From: Echinometra lucunter
Lineage: Eukaryota > Echinodermata > Echinoidea > Camarodonta > Echinometridae
Direction of reading: 5' to 3'
DNA: 64,000 bases
NCBI GenBank assembly: GCA_029962745.1
Contig: CM057157.1
Span: 28,230,732-28,294,731 of the forward strand
This document shows positions 1 through 11,884 of this stretch, one piece after another. Below the pieces are notes generated by a model. The model did no database searches, was not told where the DNA came from, and saw only the letters and a list, made by a program, of their open reading frames with translations. The position numbers were made by a program, and so were the translations under genes. Positions within the stretch are counted from its first letter, which is position 1; each line of letters begins with the position of its first letter.

Positions 1-670
1 ACGTTCAGAAAAATATATGTTACATAAACACTATTCAAATACATATTGAGTAAATTCACATGGATTCTAAAAGGTTGAAGTTATTTACTTTTTTTCTTTT
101 CCCGACATCCATGTGTCTATCATTACTGCTACTTCTGTTTTGTACTCTTATTTTGTTTGGGTTTTTTGTTGTTGCCTTTGCCGAATAAGATAGTAGTAAT
201 GATGATAATGTAAATTGTTTAAGTGGAAAGAGGATATAGGATAGCAAGAAAATTCGGCAGATAGATTGGGAGAGAATAAGAGAGAAAGCGAGAGGGAGGT
301 AAAGAAGAATCATTGAAAGAAGACGCCCGTGACATAGCCCCATGCCCTTTTTTTAAAATAACTATATAACTTCTGTTCAGAGCCAGAAGGGTATTAACTC
401 ATATCATTTTATACAGACTTAACTCCCTTCTGGCTCCAAACAGACGATATCATATAGTATACTATACTTATATCATTTGGAGAAATTAACACTGTGGGTT
501 TTATAGAGATGAGAGACTGTCATAGAAGATGTCATACTCAACTAAGTGCATAAATTTTTATACTTTATGATACGTTGAGAGAAGACCGTTTTCTTCACTC
601 GTTTTCCTTATAAGAAGATTTCAATTAGTGAGTGCACGGTCAATTTTCTTTCTCACCGGCCTATCCATGA
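1..670. other. AT-rich sequence without a gene; one short hairpin
   Basis: No coding or RNA gene is seen. The only structure is an imperfect inverted repeat at about 374-443. Its 12-bp core arms, GAGCCAGAAGGG at 380-391 and its reverse complement at 425-436, are flanked by further partial complementarity. This could be a short foldback relic. Confidence 0.5.
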
Positions 671-1560
671 GGAGATCACCTAAATGCATTCAGTTTTGGC
701 TCACTCGACACGGTCTGGTCGTGGCCGGCGATCGTGAAAGAGAGTAAGTTGTCAACGGTCGATGACGGGAAGTTTAGAAATAATTTCAGCGCTGAAAAGC
801 TCTCTGGATTATGACGCTGGCTGCTAAAGCCTTTCTAAGACTGTTTCTCCAGTGTGTGCATATTCGACATCTTCAGTGAAGAAGAAGTAGAGATAGAAGG
901 AGAAAGAAGGAAGGAAAGACGGGGAGGAGTAAGGAGAAGAGGAGTAAGAAGAGAAAAGCTTGGTGCTGAAGCTGTCCCAAGACTGTTTCTCATATTTTGT
1001 TTGTATACTCGGCACCCTCATGTGAAGAAGAGTAAGAAGAAAAGAAGAAAGAGAAGAAATGACGAAGAGTAAGGAGAAGAGGAAAATGGGAGAAAAAAAG
1101 GAGAAATATTAAGAGGACCACTTTAAATGCTTCGTGTTTTTGCTCTCTCGACACTGTCTGGTCGTTGCGATCGTGACAGAGTTGTCAACGTTCGATGACG
1201 GGAAGTTCAGAAATAATTTCAGCGCTGAAAACTCTCGAGGATTATAACACTCCGCAGCGGGACTCGAATCGCAAACCATGTGATCCACACGTCCGGTGAT
1301 GTATCCACTAGACGAAACGAAAGAGAAGATATTAAAGAGGAAGAAAAGGAAGGAGAAGAGGGAAAGGGAAAAGAAATTATTTTTCTTTCTTCTCGCGTTT
1401 ATGAAGGAGAGTTGTCAACGTTCTATGACGGGGAGTTTATATAGAAATAATTTTATCGCAGAAAACTACGTGGATTATGACGCTCACTGCTAAAGCTGTA
1501 TTAAAACAATCGTCTCAATACTCTGCCATCCTCTGTTGAAAAAGAAGAAGAAGAGGAAGA
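671..1560 (+). repeat. Degenerate tandem repeat family fused to AAG-rich expansions
   Basis: A segment starting near 671 (GGCTCACTCGACACGGTCTGG, then GATGACGGGAAGTT and AATAATTTCAGCGCTGAAAA) recurs near 1115 and partly near 1400. A second module (GCTAAAGC, AAGACTGTTTCTC, then GAAGAAGAAG) recurs near 822, 962 and 1488. Each copy of this second module ends in an AAG/GAA-rich purine stretch, so the purine tracts are part of the repeat structure. The copies have diverged by substitution and indel. The origin is unknown; no TIR or LTR was recognised. Confidence 0.75.
1253..1314 (-). mobile_element. tRNA-like (SINE) relic inside the tandem family
   Basis: On the minus strand this reads as a tRNA-like segment, with an A-box-like stretch (TCGTCTAGTGGATAC) followed about 30 bases later by a B-box-like GATTCGAGTCCCGC. 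The A-box area resembles the GTCTAGTGG of tRNA-Asp/Glu. The T stem is imperfect and the acceptor stem is not preserved, so this is a retroposed relic, not a tRNA gene. Confidence 0.5.
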
Positions 1561-1758
1561 AGAACAAGAACAAGAACAAGAAGAACAAGAACAAGAAAAA
1601 GAAAAAAGAAGAAGAAGAAAAAGAAGAAGAAAAAGTAGAAAAAGAAGAAGAAAAAGTAGAAAAAGAAGAAAAAAATAGAAAAAGAAGAAGAAAAAGTAGA
1701 AAAAGAAAAGGAAATGAAAAAGAAGAAAAAACGAATAAGAACAAGAACAAGAAGAAGA

Positions 1759-1761
<3 letters not shown>
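1536..1761 (+). repeat. Homopurine AAG/GAA tract
   Basis: About 225 bases consist almost only of A and G on the plus strand (AAGAAG, AAGAACAAG, AAAAAGTAG units). Open frames across it are low-complexity Lys/Glu or Ser/Phe/Leu strings and are not genes. Near-mirror purine tracts of this length can form triplex DNA. Confidence 0.9.

Positions 1762-1832
<71 letters not shown>
1762..1832 (+). repeat. (AGT)n microsatellite
   Basis: About 23 uninterrupted AGT units directly follow the AAG tract. Such a pure array is probably length-polymorphic. Confidence 0.95.
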
Positions 1833-3137
1833 GATAAGAAGAGATGAATAAAAGTATGACAAAGAAGAGGAGGAGCTGGAAGAAGAAGTAGAAAAGGCAG
1901 AAAAGAAGACGGAAAGGGAGTTAAAAGGGGATCAAGACGATGATGAAGAAAAATAAAACAGCAGATAAATCCTTTCCATAGTTTGACATAAATAATTGAA
2001 ATTACATGAATTTAATGAATTTAAAAGGATATAAAATGAGAAGCAGAGTTCATGTTTATTCTACTTGTTATTTTAATTCTTCCAGTATCCTAGTCATGCC
2101 AGTTGTGGTCAGTTACAAGCGAAGGACCGCAAGAAAAATGAGATAGATATGTATTCTCTTGATATCTCTTAAGAATCCTATATTACAAGGTCCCTGGAAA
2201 AATTACAAGTACATGCAGTTTGGATAAAGAAATAATAACCTCTTAAACACTTCATGTCAAAAAGAAAAGAAAAGGGGAATACGTAAGTGAAAAGTTTCCA
2301 GGTTAGTACTAGCTTGGATATCAGCCAAGTTACACGAACTAAATAATGGCACATAATTCCTACGTACAGCCATTTGTATCATAATGTATAGAAGGGCAGG
2401 GACGTCGCAAACTTCTGTTATGATATCGGGGGCGGGGCGGTCGGACAACAATTTACAAATTTAGCAGACAAAGCTAAATTGCTCTTTAGATTTCCAAACC
2501 TACCTCATAAAAGATGTAAAACCAACAAAAATAGAAAAAAAGATGGCATATTTTCGTGCATAATAGTGCAATAGCTTTCAACCGACAATTTTTCTTGAGG
2601 GGGGGGGGGGGTTGCTGCAGCCTCCTCAATCTATCTCTTCTTCAGCAATACCCCTGGGTACGGGCATGGGGGGATGAGAGTGATTACATTAATTTCATTA
2701 TGCAGGGGTGTTTTAAGTGAGCAGTGGCTCGTAAATTCTCCCCCGTATTGTTGATACACACTAAATGCAAATGGCTAACAAAATTAGACCGCAGAAGATA
2801 AACATGTGGATTTGAATAAAGATACGGAGTTTTACACACATCTTCTTGTTGAATAAACGAAACGTAAGATGCTGAGTGTAATTTACCTTTCCTTTTCTAA
2901 ATGGATTATTTACATAGTTTACTAGTGCACTGCCCTGGGAATAAGTTCAAAAAAGATGAACTTTGTACCAAGCATACTATAGGAAGTCTCTAGAACGTTT
3001 TCTCTTTTTGCCACTCCCAAGACCGCAAACACAAAAAGAAACGAAGTAAAGGATAAACTAAAGGATCAAAATAATAAGGGTGAGATTGATCTCACCATGT
3101 GGAGTAGCGAAGGGTTGTAGGGAGTACCCAACACCCT
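1833..3137. other. No gene recognised; poly-G tract at about 2599-2611
   Basis: The sequence is AT-rich and unique-looking apart from a 13-base G run near 2599-2611. The short ORFs have no recognisable domain. Confidence 0.5.
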
Positions 3138-3185
3138 CCCCCCCCCCCCCCCCACGCCCTTTCGCATGACCGGGGGGGGGGGGGG
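3138..3185. repeat. Facing poly-C and poly-G tracts
   Basis: Sixteen C (3138-3153) are followed by 18 mixed bases and then fourteen G (3172-3185). The two tracts are complementary, so the region could form a G:C hairpin of about 14 bp. The separate strands could also form G-quadruplex or i-motif structures. Confidence 0.9.
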
Positions 3186-3310
3186 ATGGAGGAAATAGAA
3201 GAGAAAAGGCAGTGAAAACGTGCAAAAGGTGACAACAGAAAATACCAAACCCTCTTTCGCCCGTCCCTCTCCGTTCACCTGGGTAAATAATCACCGTTAA
3301 TAATATTAGA

Positions 3311-3512
3311 AGCGATAGTAGTAGTAGAAGTAGCAGTAGTAGCAATAGTATTAGTAGTAGTAGAAGTAGTAGTAGCAGCAGCAGTAGTAGCAGTAGTAGT
3401 AATAGTAATAGTAGGAGCAGTAGAAGTAGCAGAATATGTATTAGTAGTAATAGCAGTAACAGCAGTAGTAGCAGTATAGAAGTAGTAGTAGTGTAGCAGC
3501 AGCAGCAGTAGC

Positions 3513-3544
<32 letters not shown>

Positions 3545-3625
3545 TGGTAGTAGTAGTAGTAGTAGTAGTGTTGGTGGTGGTGGTGGTGGTAGTGGTGGTG
3601 ATGGTCATGGTGGTGGTAGCAGTGT
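3311..3625 (+). repeat. Compound trinucleotide array (AGT/AGC then GGT)
   Basis: An interrupted run of AGT, AGC and GAA-type triplets gives way near 3540 to GTA and then GGT/GTG triplets, ending in GTC ATT ATC. It is a compound microsatellite about 315 bases long. No promoter or coding context is seen. Confidence 0.95.
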
Positions 3626-3759
3626 CATTATCATAATTATCATCATTACTATTTCATTCATCAAGAATGCTCGTGTATCAACCCGTCCCCATGATAGTAT
3701 CTCACGTTCAGTAGTGCACATTCCCCTTTTTTCTTTCGGGAGGGTGGGCACATCTACCC

Positions 3760-3817
3760 TAATATTTAGTTTTTTTATCAGTTACAATCAATAAATTTGA
3801 ATTTGAATTTGAATTTG
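3760..3817 (+). mobile_element. Possible LINE 3' tail with TTTGAA units
   Basis: A CAATAAA motif is followed by about four TTTGAA hexamers. Short tandem tails after an AATAAA-like motif are typical of CR1/L2-like LINE 3' ends, and several clearer examples occur in this window. The upstream body is not recognisable. Confidence 0.4.
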
Positions 3818-4258
3818 TGTTGTAATGTTTTGTGGTTGCCCCCCCCCCCCCGCTCGATTTCATTATCCTGAATCCGCCAGGGGATAGTGGACTCCTTAAA
3901 TATGCAGAACATACCATATAATCCCTGCATAACATGCAGGACATGACTTATGACGAAGTCCTCCCATTTCCTCTTAACCTATATTTGACACGACCCTACA
4001 CTACCCCCCCCCCCTCCCCCATTTTTAATGAATAAACCAAGTGGGCATAACTCAGCATCTTTTTTAAACCAAACATTGATAATCATTTAAAGGCGTGGAT
4101 TATCATATTTCCTGTGGGTGGTCAGTTATATCCGATTTATTTCCCTTTTTTTTCATCGAGTAAGACATTTTCAACACTAAGATGAAAATCATGGTGAAAA
4201 TATATCTAAACACGTACGTGGCACTAATGACGGGTCTTATTCGAGAAGGTATATTTTC

Positions 4259-4657
4259 TAAAGGGATCCGGTAACTTTATCATGCTTATGGAGGCTTGAT
4301 TTAATAAATTGTTGGATTTTGATGTCTGTTTGTATAAAGATGTTCAGTAAAATAAACAAACAGTCAGGAATATAAAGGTTTTGAAATATGAGATTTCATT
4401 ATTAAGATATCTGTCAACTAATTCCGCCATTTGCAAAACCAACCTGGGTATGCTTTTGTCTAACACCGCAGTCTATAGGGTAAAAAAGAATGTCTGGCAC
4501 ATCCGGTCATTTGTATATTTTCACTTATTGTGAAGCACATAATGATGCTTTTGAAGTGCATTTTTCAGGGCTTCATATTTACACAATATTACATTTTATT
4601 TATAGCATGTAGGGCCATGCAGCTCCGATTTTTAAAAGTTACTATATTCTTTTAAAG
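4259..4657 (+). mobile_element. TTAA-type non-autonomous element, copy A1
   Basis: This 0.4-kb segment has a direct copy at 57748-58140, with long shared stretches (GAGGCTTGATTTAATAAATT; AGGGCTTCATATTTACACAA). The left end is TAAAGGGATCCGGTAACTTT. The right end is complementary to a related sequence and finishes in TTTAAAG. TTAA is intact at the right end and changed to CTAA at the left. TTAA target sites are the hallmark of piggyBac-type transposition; assigning this element there is an inference. It has no ORF. Confidence 0.75.
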
Positions 4658-6340
4658 GGGAATTGTGGTTTACTAATTGGATTAGGTATCGTTGCTATGC
4701 TAGCTCATGCAGCTACGTGTGAAAGCTTACACTGTTCGATTCGGGGTAAACATTTCCCTGGTGCATGCTCAAGACAGTGCCTGCCAAAAAATAGCCGACA
4801 ATCATTAGTCTGATTAGACAAAGATAATTCTGGGGGAATAAAGGATAGTTATAGATAGTTATGACAACTTATACAAGGGGATTATGTGGCACAAAACTAC
4901 CGATGCATGATTATTTGACTATTGACTCTACAAAAACGGTTTTGAATGCATTACAACTGCTAAAAACGTTAAATTTTAGCAATTCCATGGCGTGTAAATG
5001 ACACTTATTGGAACTGACATATTGTTTGATTGTACATTTTAGAGCATCGTTTATTTTATTTTCATGTTATTATTTTTGTTTCTTTAATCATTTCATTTTT
5101 CAATTCTTTAATTATTTATTTAACTTTACCCTTAGCTTACACAGCAAAGTGGGCGAAGGAGTCATTTACATGATTTCTCTCTTTTATAATAAAAAAAAAT
5201 TAACTGAAGTGAAATGCATCTCAAAAAAACTGTAGGCATGATTGGGGAAGGTAGAAAGTTTTGATGTAGCTGAAATGCTTGAATTGCAGATAAGAGCAGT
5301 TATCTGTTCTGATGGAATATCTTACACATATCGAGAGCTGGGAAGCTCCCCGATTTTTTAATATTCATGATGGAACGACTACAGCCAACTTTCTTTTTCA
5401 AGGAATAAATGTGCCATCATGTCAATCGACGAAAAAAACGCGGACTCCCATGCACGTGCAGGAGATACATGTAATTATTCAAATCATAAACGGCCATCGG
5501 GGACACAGAGGTTTGCAAATCAGAATGCTGATTTTTTTTTGTCATTGATATAGAGTGGTCAGATAGAAATGAAAGCGGAATGGAATATCAATAAATGTTT
5601 TTTCCTAAAACGCATAATGACGCATGTACGCAGTTCATGGGTTTTGGGTCGTGCTAAACAAGTTAAATATGACTAGGATTGATTTGATCTCTACACAGAT
5701 ATTTGTAAACATTTGATTTAAAAATTTTGATTGCTTAGAAAATTGTTGGATATTATTTCACCCCAAAACGACGGATTTTGGTATCAAAGAATAAATCATT
5801 AATTTTCAAAACAAATATACGCGACGACACACGTTATCCCCTCAACCATGTGTCAACTGAGTATTCGGATCCTCCCAAGCGATATGTTTATCACGATTGT
5901 TGTATTGCTGTAGTAATAGTTGGACCTATTAAGGTGTTATAATTTGTTTTATGATATGAAGTGTTCATATATCCCACCCATACAAACATCTCACTCTTAA
6001 GTGATCAATGACGTTATAATCATGAAAATATATACATGTATATATTTGGTTTGATTTTCGCTGATTGTTTTGAAGATCAGGATCGCTATGCAGCAAATAC
6101 AAACTGCAAAGTAGTAAACAATTAAGTGGTGGATTTGACAATTTAGGTCGGACTGATAATATGCTTATACTCTCTTCATAAGCGTCACACATTGGGATAA
6201 TAATAACAATAAGTATAGGGAATATCAATGAAGTAGCAAGCAGTGAAATAAATTATATCATAAACTCTACAATTTGTCTCACAATTTCGACGTATATGTG
6301 ACTGGAAAACATGTTAATGTATAGGAAGCAAGCAGAATAT
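4658..6340. other. No gene recognised
   Basis: AT-rich DNA with two ORFs of 75 and 78 codons that show no recognisable domain or low-complexity explanation. Nothing supports calling either a gene. Confidence 0.45.
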
Positions 6341-6345
6341 TTCAC

Positions 6346-6367
6346 TTTTAACTCTGCGGAGTTAAAA
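6346..6367. repeat. Perfect 9-bp hairpin
   Basis: TTTTAACTC and GAGTTAAAA are separated by a TGCG tetraloop. A related imperfect motif (AAACTCTACGAGTGTTTT) follows within about 10 bases. The function is unknown. Confidence 0.6.
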
Positions 6368-6470
6368 ATGAAACTCTACGAGTGTTTTAAAATAGCGTAA
6401 GATGCAAAATATGATATTTTCAATTGTTAAATCTACAAAGTCTTTTTTATTAACTTTTTAAGATTTGTTC

Positions 6471-6627
6471 TTAAAGTATACAGTTGTAGAGGATTATCAA
6501 ATACGCTTGAATTAAACATCTGTCCCTTTTCTACTTTTTAGCCTTTAAATCATTTTTTCTATAAAATCGATAAATATAAATTGTCTTCACGTGTGTTTGT
6601 GATATCCTCTATAACTGTACTTTAAAA
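6471..6627. repeat. Candidate short foldback element
   Basis: TTAAAGTATACAGTTGTAGAG at the left is complementary, with small gaps, to CTCTATAACTGTACTTTAA at the right. The loop is about 100 bases of AT-rich DNA. It may be a MITE with TTAAAG ends, but no second copy is seen in the window. Confidence 0.45.
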
Positions 6628-6702
6628 ATAGTATTTAAAAATTGTCCATCAACGCGTCTGCAAATCAACATTTAATTGCATAAGCTGTTTATCACGTACC
6701 CT

Positions 6703-6728
6703 CCCCCCCCCCCCCCCCCCCCCCCCCC
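6703..6728 (+). repeat. Poly-C tract of 26
   Basis: This is the longest pure C run in the window, followed by TCCTCTTC. It lies outside any element recognised here. Confidence 0.95.
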
Positions 6729-7439
6729 TCCTCTTCTAGGGATGATTCCACTCCCTATTTATCCATCATTTTACGCAGCTTTTCAAAGAGCTTATTAGAA
6801 GATTCAGGCAAACAGATTATTGTTTACTGTGTCGGAAGGAAAAAGGAGAAAATCTTTAAAAATCCCAAAATTGATTATCGAACGTCCTTATAGATGAATG
6901 AACTGCAAAATAGTTCGAACTTTAACCGTGAGAGAGAAATATTATTTAGTCTTGACAGACACGACAGAGGATAATATTTGACAATAAAATCACATCATGG
7001 TTACGATGTTGATATTGATTTTCGTTTTAACCTAGGAAAATAGAATAAAATGGACATGCAGACAGAGATTGAACTGTGCCTGTGCTTCGGTCTTTTGGCA
7101 ATTCGCACTGATGACATGAGTTGTTAGGTGTCCCTGCACGTCACAGCAGTGCGTATGTGCGTGCGTTCACATGTGCTGATCTCGCACGTTGCTCGCCGAA
7201 GCTAAATTTAGTGATCACTATGCCGTCGGGTCCATTAATATTCATAATTCATGTATTTACTGGAAATGATAATCTATGTCAGATCATATCTCAGGGAGAA
7301 TGTCGATTTGAAGGTCGAGTAGAATAATTATTCGAGTGAAACTAGGGTGGAAAATAATACTGGTGGCATATCCTGTTTAATGAACTGGACTGGAAGCTAT
7401 TTTGAAAGGTCGGTTAATGAAAATAAAATCTGATAGATT

Positions 7440-7692
7440 GCAGGCTATGGGGTGTATGTGGTCTATACAATACAAGCTTTGCTTCTTTAAATAGACTCCT
7501 CCGCTGATTTATTCTTCTTAATTTAGCTTAAATTTATACTTACAGATATTTGTAAAATGTATTATTTCTCATATGCAAATTTATTCTACATATTGTTATT
7601 CCTAGAATAAGTATATGTATGTTTATTTAATTATTGTGTTACTTGCATTGTGTGGAAAATAAAGAAACTTCAAACTTCAAACTTCAAACTTC
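7440..7692 (+). mobile_element. LINE 3' end with ACTTCAA tail (copy B1)
   Basis: The segment ends in GGAAAATAAAGAAACTTCAA followed by two further ACTTCAA units, the layout of a CR1/L2-like 3' end. A copy in inverse orientation lies at 62639-62860 and shares the TGCTTCTTTAAATAGACTCC and ATGCAAATTTATTCTA-like stretches. No reverse-transcriptase frame remains, so the copy is extremely 5' truncated. Confidence 0.8.
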
Positions 7693-8081
7693 TCAAGAAA
7701 AATAATAAAAGTCAATTTAAAGGAGCGGACAGTTACTGAAAAATTGCAGCACAGTATATCGTAGAGCTTCACAAACGCGAACATAAGGGCTTGGTCCTCA
7801 TTCGTACTATTTTAGAAGTAAGTATAATTAATCTCTGACTTTAAAAAGGATTTTGAGAGAAAATCATTTCAGGTAATTTATGCTTTTGTATTTTCAACGA
7901 GTAGTGAACCCTCTCATACAACATAAATTTCCATGAGCGCATTAGATCAAATTCTGAAAATATTTGAGTAATTTTTTCATAACCTTACGCTATTACCGTT
8001 GGCGTAATAGGGATGGGGGTGTATATCCCCCCCCCCCCCACCACTTTTTAGAGTGCATGGGCGATGGCGTGTATAGTGTTG

Positions 8082-8543
8082 CCACAGTGTGTTCACATAG
8101 TTATCTATGTGTTAACTATGTGTAAATTATGTGTTCACAATATTGCTACAGTGTGGGATTTTAGATCATGTGATTTAGCACATAATACCCACATAGTTGA
8201 CATACTAAACACAGAGTGACACACAATACCACAGTGTGGCATGCATTTAACTATGTGTAAGCACCGTGTTCACAGTATTGCTACAGTGTGAGGTTATAGA
8301 TCATGTGGTTTACCTCATAACACCCACATAGTTGAAAAACTGAACACAGGGTGACACACATTTACCACATTGTGGTATGAATTGCCTTATGTGAAAAGAC
8401 TGTGTTCACAGTATTGCTACAGTGTGGGATTTAAACACGTGGTTTACCACATAATACCTACATAGTTGACATACTGAACACAGAGACGCACATTTACCAC
8501 AGTGTGGTATGCATTTTTTTTTAACTATGTGTAAACACTGTGG
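8082..8543. mobile_element. 462-bp foldback element with three internal tandem units
   Basis: The outer ends are inverted copies of CCACAGTGTnTnCACATAGTTA. Between them lie about three units of roughly 137 bp, each containing GTGTTCACAGTATTGCTACAG, a CACATAGTTGACATACTGAA stretch and ACCACAGTGTGGTATGCATT. The words ACTATGTG, CACAGTGTG and their complements occur many times in both orientations, so many alternative hairpins are possible. There is no ORF. It looks like a MITE whose interior has been amplified. Confidence 0.75.
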
Positions 8544-8698
8544 CTTATTGGCCCATGGCCAATGAGTGGGATCCAAGCCTACACATATACCCCTCGCCTT
8601 TCAAAAAAACAAATAATATTCTGATCAACTAATTGTTGAAGTTTTTTTATAAATCTATCATGAACGACGGTTATAGTAGCAAAATTTCGTTTAAAAAC

Positions 8699-8884
8699 CA
8701 GGGAGGTGTTTCATAAAGCTGTTCGTAAGTTACGCACGACTTTACGCACGACTTTACGCACGACTGGTGATATGTTCTTGTGCTACATGTAAACGATTGA
8801 GAATCTGATTAGCACCCAAGAACATGTTCCAGTAGTGCGTAAAGTCTTGCTTAACTTACGAACAGCTTTATGAAACACCCCCCA
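8699..8884. mobile_element. MITE with GTTTCATAAA-type terminal repeats
   Basis: The 186-bp element has inverted ends that match over about 45 bp, beginning (on the right, reversed) CTGGGGGGTGTTTCATAAAG and continuing CTGTTCGTAAGTTA. The left arm contains three tandem ACTTTACGCACG-like units where the right arm has one. A fragment of the same end occurs at 50417-50452. It is non-coding. Confidence 0.85.
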
Positions 8885-10620
8885 GAGATAGGATTAGAAG
8901 GTCCCGATAGTGGGTGTGGGTGCGGGTGGGTGAGGGGTGTATGTACTCGGGTGTGAGTTCTCGCTAGAAATTTCGGCGAAAATTTTCGTTCATCTCCCGG
9001 CACTCCTCGAAACAGATTTACGTCGGTAGCTATCACACAAATGAAATGGAAAATTTTGACGGAGTAACAATTAGAGATTAATATTTTTGACAATTAATTG
9101 GAAAGCATATCTTGCCAAAAGATTTTACATGGTTTCATTGAGCTTCTATGGGGTTAAATATTACAGCCTTTGGTTTTGTCACGTTTGATTTTCCAATATT
9201 TAGCAGTGTATGTTTTACGCTAAAAATGGGATATTTTCACAATGATCGTGATGATCATGATGATCATGGTGTCCAACGCTGTGTACGAACATTGAACACG
9301 ATCAGAAGAGACCGGTGAAAATTGAGTTCGTTTTCCATATTTCTGGAATAAATGAAAAATGAAATAAATTGAAATGAGATGTCATAGAATAGTAAAGATG
9401 GTAATGATCGCTATAATTCATATCTGGCGGCATGTGGTCACAAGCTCAAAATCAGACCACTGTCCCCCTAGCCCGAACCAGATATCTAACAATCTACAAT
9501 CCTGGCGATAGCCCGACCCATCATCGCACCCATTTCATATGCTTGAGGGACCCTGTGTTTTACGGCGCGCTGAATAAGAGGTGAAAAGCGATTACAGTGA
9601 CATATTTCTATCAAATTTCGTGATCAAAAAGGATAATAAATAAGCTCTCTTTGCTCTTGATCTGTGTCATGTATTGCCGTTATTGGTCTTTAGGGGCTTA
9701 GGGCTATGCGACGGGTCAAAAGATATTACTACGGATTGTGTGCTTTTCTCCGATTAGCCGTTCTGTAATAATGAAGTTTGCCTGCTACGAATTTAGTTCT
9801 TTTATACAGTGACACGATCACATAAGCAACTAATACCTGATTTTATTATTATCGTTATCATGATAATTATTAAATGTCTCATATTGAAGAGATTCAACGA
9901 TTAATCAGAAGAATTTAAACTTGATGGGTATTGATGACTGAACTTAATACTGGAGAGCTACGCATGCTAAGGGGAAATGTAAATGGTTAACTTGTGCATG
10001 TACTAGTTTCAGCACCCATTGAGAAAACGATTCTTTATCCTTTCTCTTTATCTTACCTTCTACGTCCATTTGTTGAACAATGGCATAAACAAATTAATTA
10101 TCTACAACTTTTACTGTAACAAAAATGTATTTTTGTATCTTGTACAATTTTTTCTACTATAGTTTGAACTGATTCTAAATCTAACGATTAACTCATGTAG
10201 TATAATATAATCAAAGTCAAATCACTCGTGACATTCTTAGTGAAAGGCGCTACATACTCATTTCAAACAACGGATAACATAGTTAAATGAGGGAGGGAGG
10301 TCATTTTCCCTAAAATTTTATTTTAGGGAAATATGTAAGTAGAACCATAACGAATAATATTTGCTCAAGAATTATATAGCTGTAATCTGTTTATAGATGA
10401 GTGTAATCTCTTAATTATAACTGGCCATTCAAAAACTGCGGGGAGGGGACGGGATATCCTGACGTATTGAATCTTCAAGAAATATTGTTATGTCTTGCAA
10501 GGAAATTTACTTAATCCTAAAATCCTTTAATGAACGGCTGATTCGCTGCACTGAGACCCGCAAGGAAACTACTTATTTCTTCGAGAGCCATTTGATATGC
10601 CTTTCGTCGACGTTATCTTG
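8885..10620. other. No gene recognised
   Basis: AT-rich DNA. Minor items are a GGGTGTGGGTGCGGGTGGG purine/GT patch near 8909-8945 and a short run of GATGATCATGATGATCATG self-complementary words near 9248-9268. Neither forms a recognisable feature. Confidence 0.5.
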
Positions 10621-10624
10621 TAAT

Positions 10625-10920
10625 TATAAGATTTAATCTGTTTTCCGATCAGTGTTTAAGTGTGCAATTGAACGAAATATGAAGACTATTAAATCATGAA
10701 AGAAATCGAGAGGTTAATTATGATCTCAAGTTTTAAGTCGTTGTTATCTATAGAATATTTTTTCGTATCCTTTCCTTCCATTGTGACTCCAGTTTTTATC
10801 GTAGTCTTTAAGTATGCAAGTAAACGAAACATGACGATTATGAAGATGATTAATCATTTTAATTGAGCGAGTCATTATGATCTCAATTTTTAAAGTCTTT
10901 GTTCTTTATAGAATATTGTA
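10625..10920 (+). repeat. Two-copy diverged tandem duplication, about 155 bp
   Basis: The order GTTTAAGTGTGCAATTGAACGAAA, ATTATGATCTCAAGTTTTAA, TATAGAATATT recurs with substitutions about 150-158 bases later (GTCTTTAAGTATGCAAGTAAACG and so on). This is an old local duplication of unknown origin. A short C run and a (CT)n tract follow at about 10966-10991. Confidence 0.75.
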
Positions 10921-11884
10921 TAGTGGTATATAGTACTGTATTATTCATGTTGTTTCATCCCAGCCCCCCCCCCTCTCTCTCTCTCTCTCTCCGTGACCAT
11001 TCTTCCTATAATCTTTTTTATAGTAGGCCTATAAATTCCATTTTTAATAGCTTTATATTTCAGTTTCAATTCTAATTATTCTTCATCTTTTGTAAAGTTA
11101 TTCAGTGTCTGTTTTGTCCATTCGTTTTGAAACTTCTCAGTCCATATCAATAAAATGATAAGAAAAAAATTTGACCCAAAGTACAAGAATGAACTTGACT
11201 TAATTCAATAAGACTCCTTTTATTAACTCGTTCGACGTAAAGCACATAGTGATTCTATTGGTCCAACACTTTCGATTTTAAGGACAAAAAAGGTAATGTT
11301 TTGAAGAGGAGAAAGGGGTTATCGACTATTTAAGCTTCTTAATAACATTTCAATTCCTGACTACTTTAAGTTTGCTTTCCCTCTATCTTTTTCAGCTTTC
11401 AAGCTGACGAATTGATCAGATGAAATCTGATATCCGACTTTTCAACTAGCCAGCCACCCTCCTTCTCTGGAACGCAACTGCTTTCTAAACTTGAAAAAAA
11501 CTTGATAGCCGACATTCAGAACACACTTCATCCAGCAGAAAGTCTCATATTCATGGACTTCAGTAAAAATACGAATAAATACCACGTCCCGAATATAAAG
11601 CAAATATACACCGGTTTCCGGATTAACGGATTATCCCAATGACCTCCTAGAACCGATCCGATGAAACTCGAGAGCTCACGCGCGGAGGGAAAAGAAAGAA
11701 AAACGGGCAAAACTGATAACTGAAAATTGAGATAATCTGGTCATAATTCCATTCGGAACGTGACATAGAAACCGCTGCCTGTGTTAGGATCGAGGCGAGA
11801 CTTAGCGAAAGATCTGGAAAGATTCACCCACTTTAACCACTATCTGTTATGTTTTATCATTTTTTTTAAACATTTAAATCTAAA

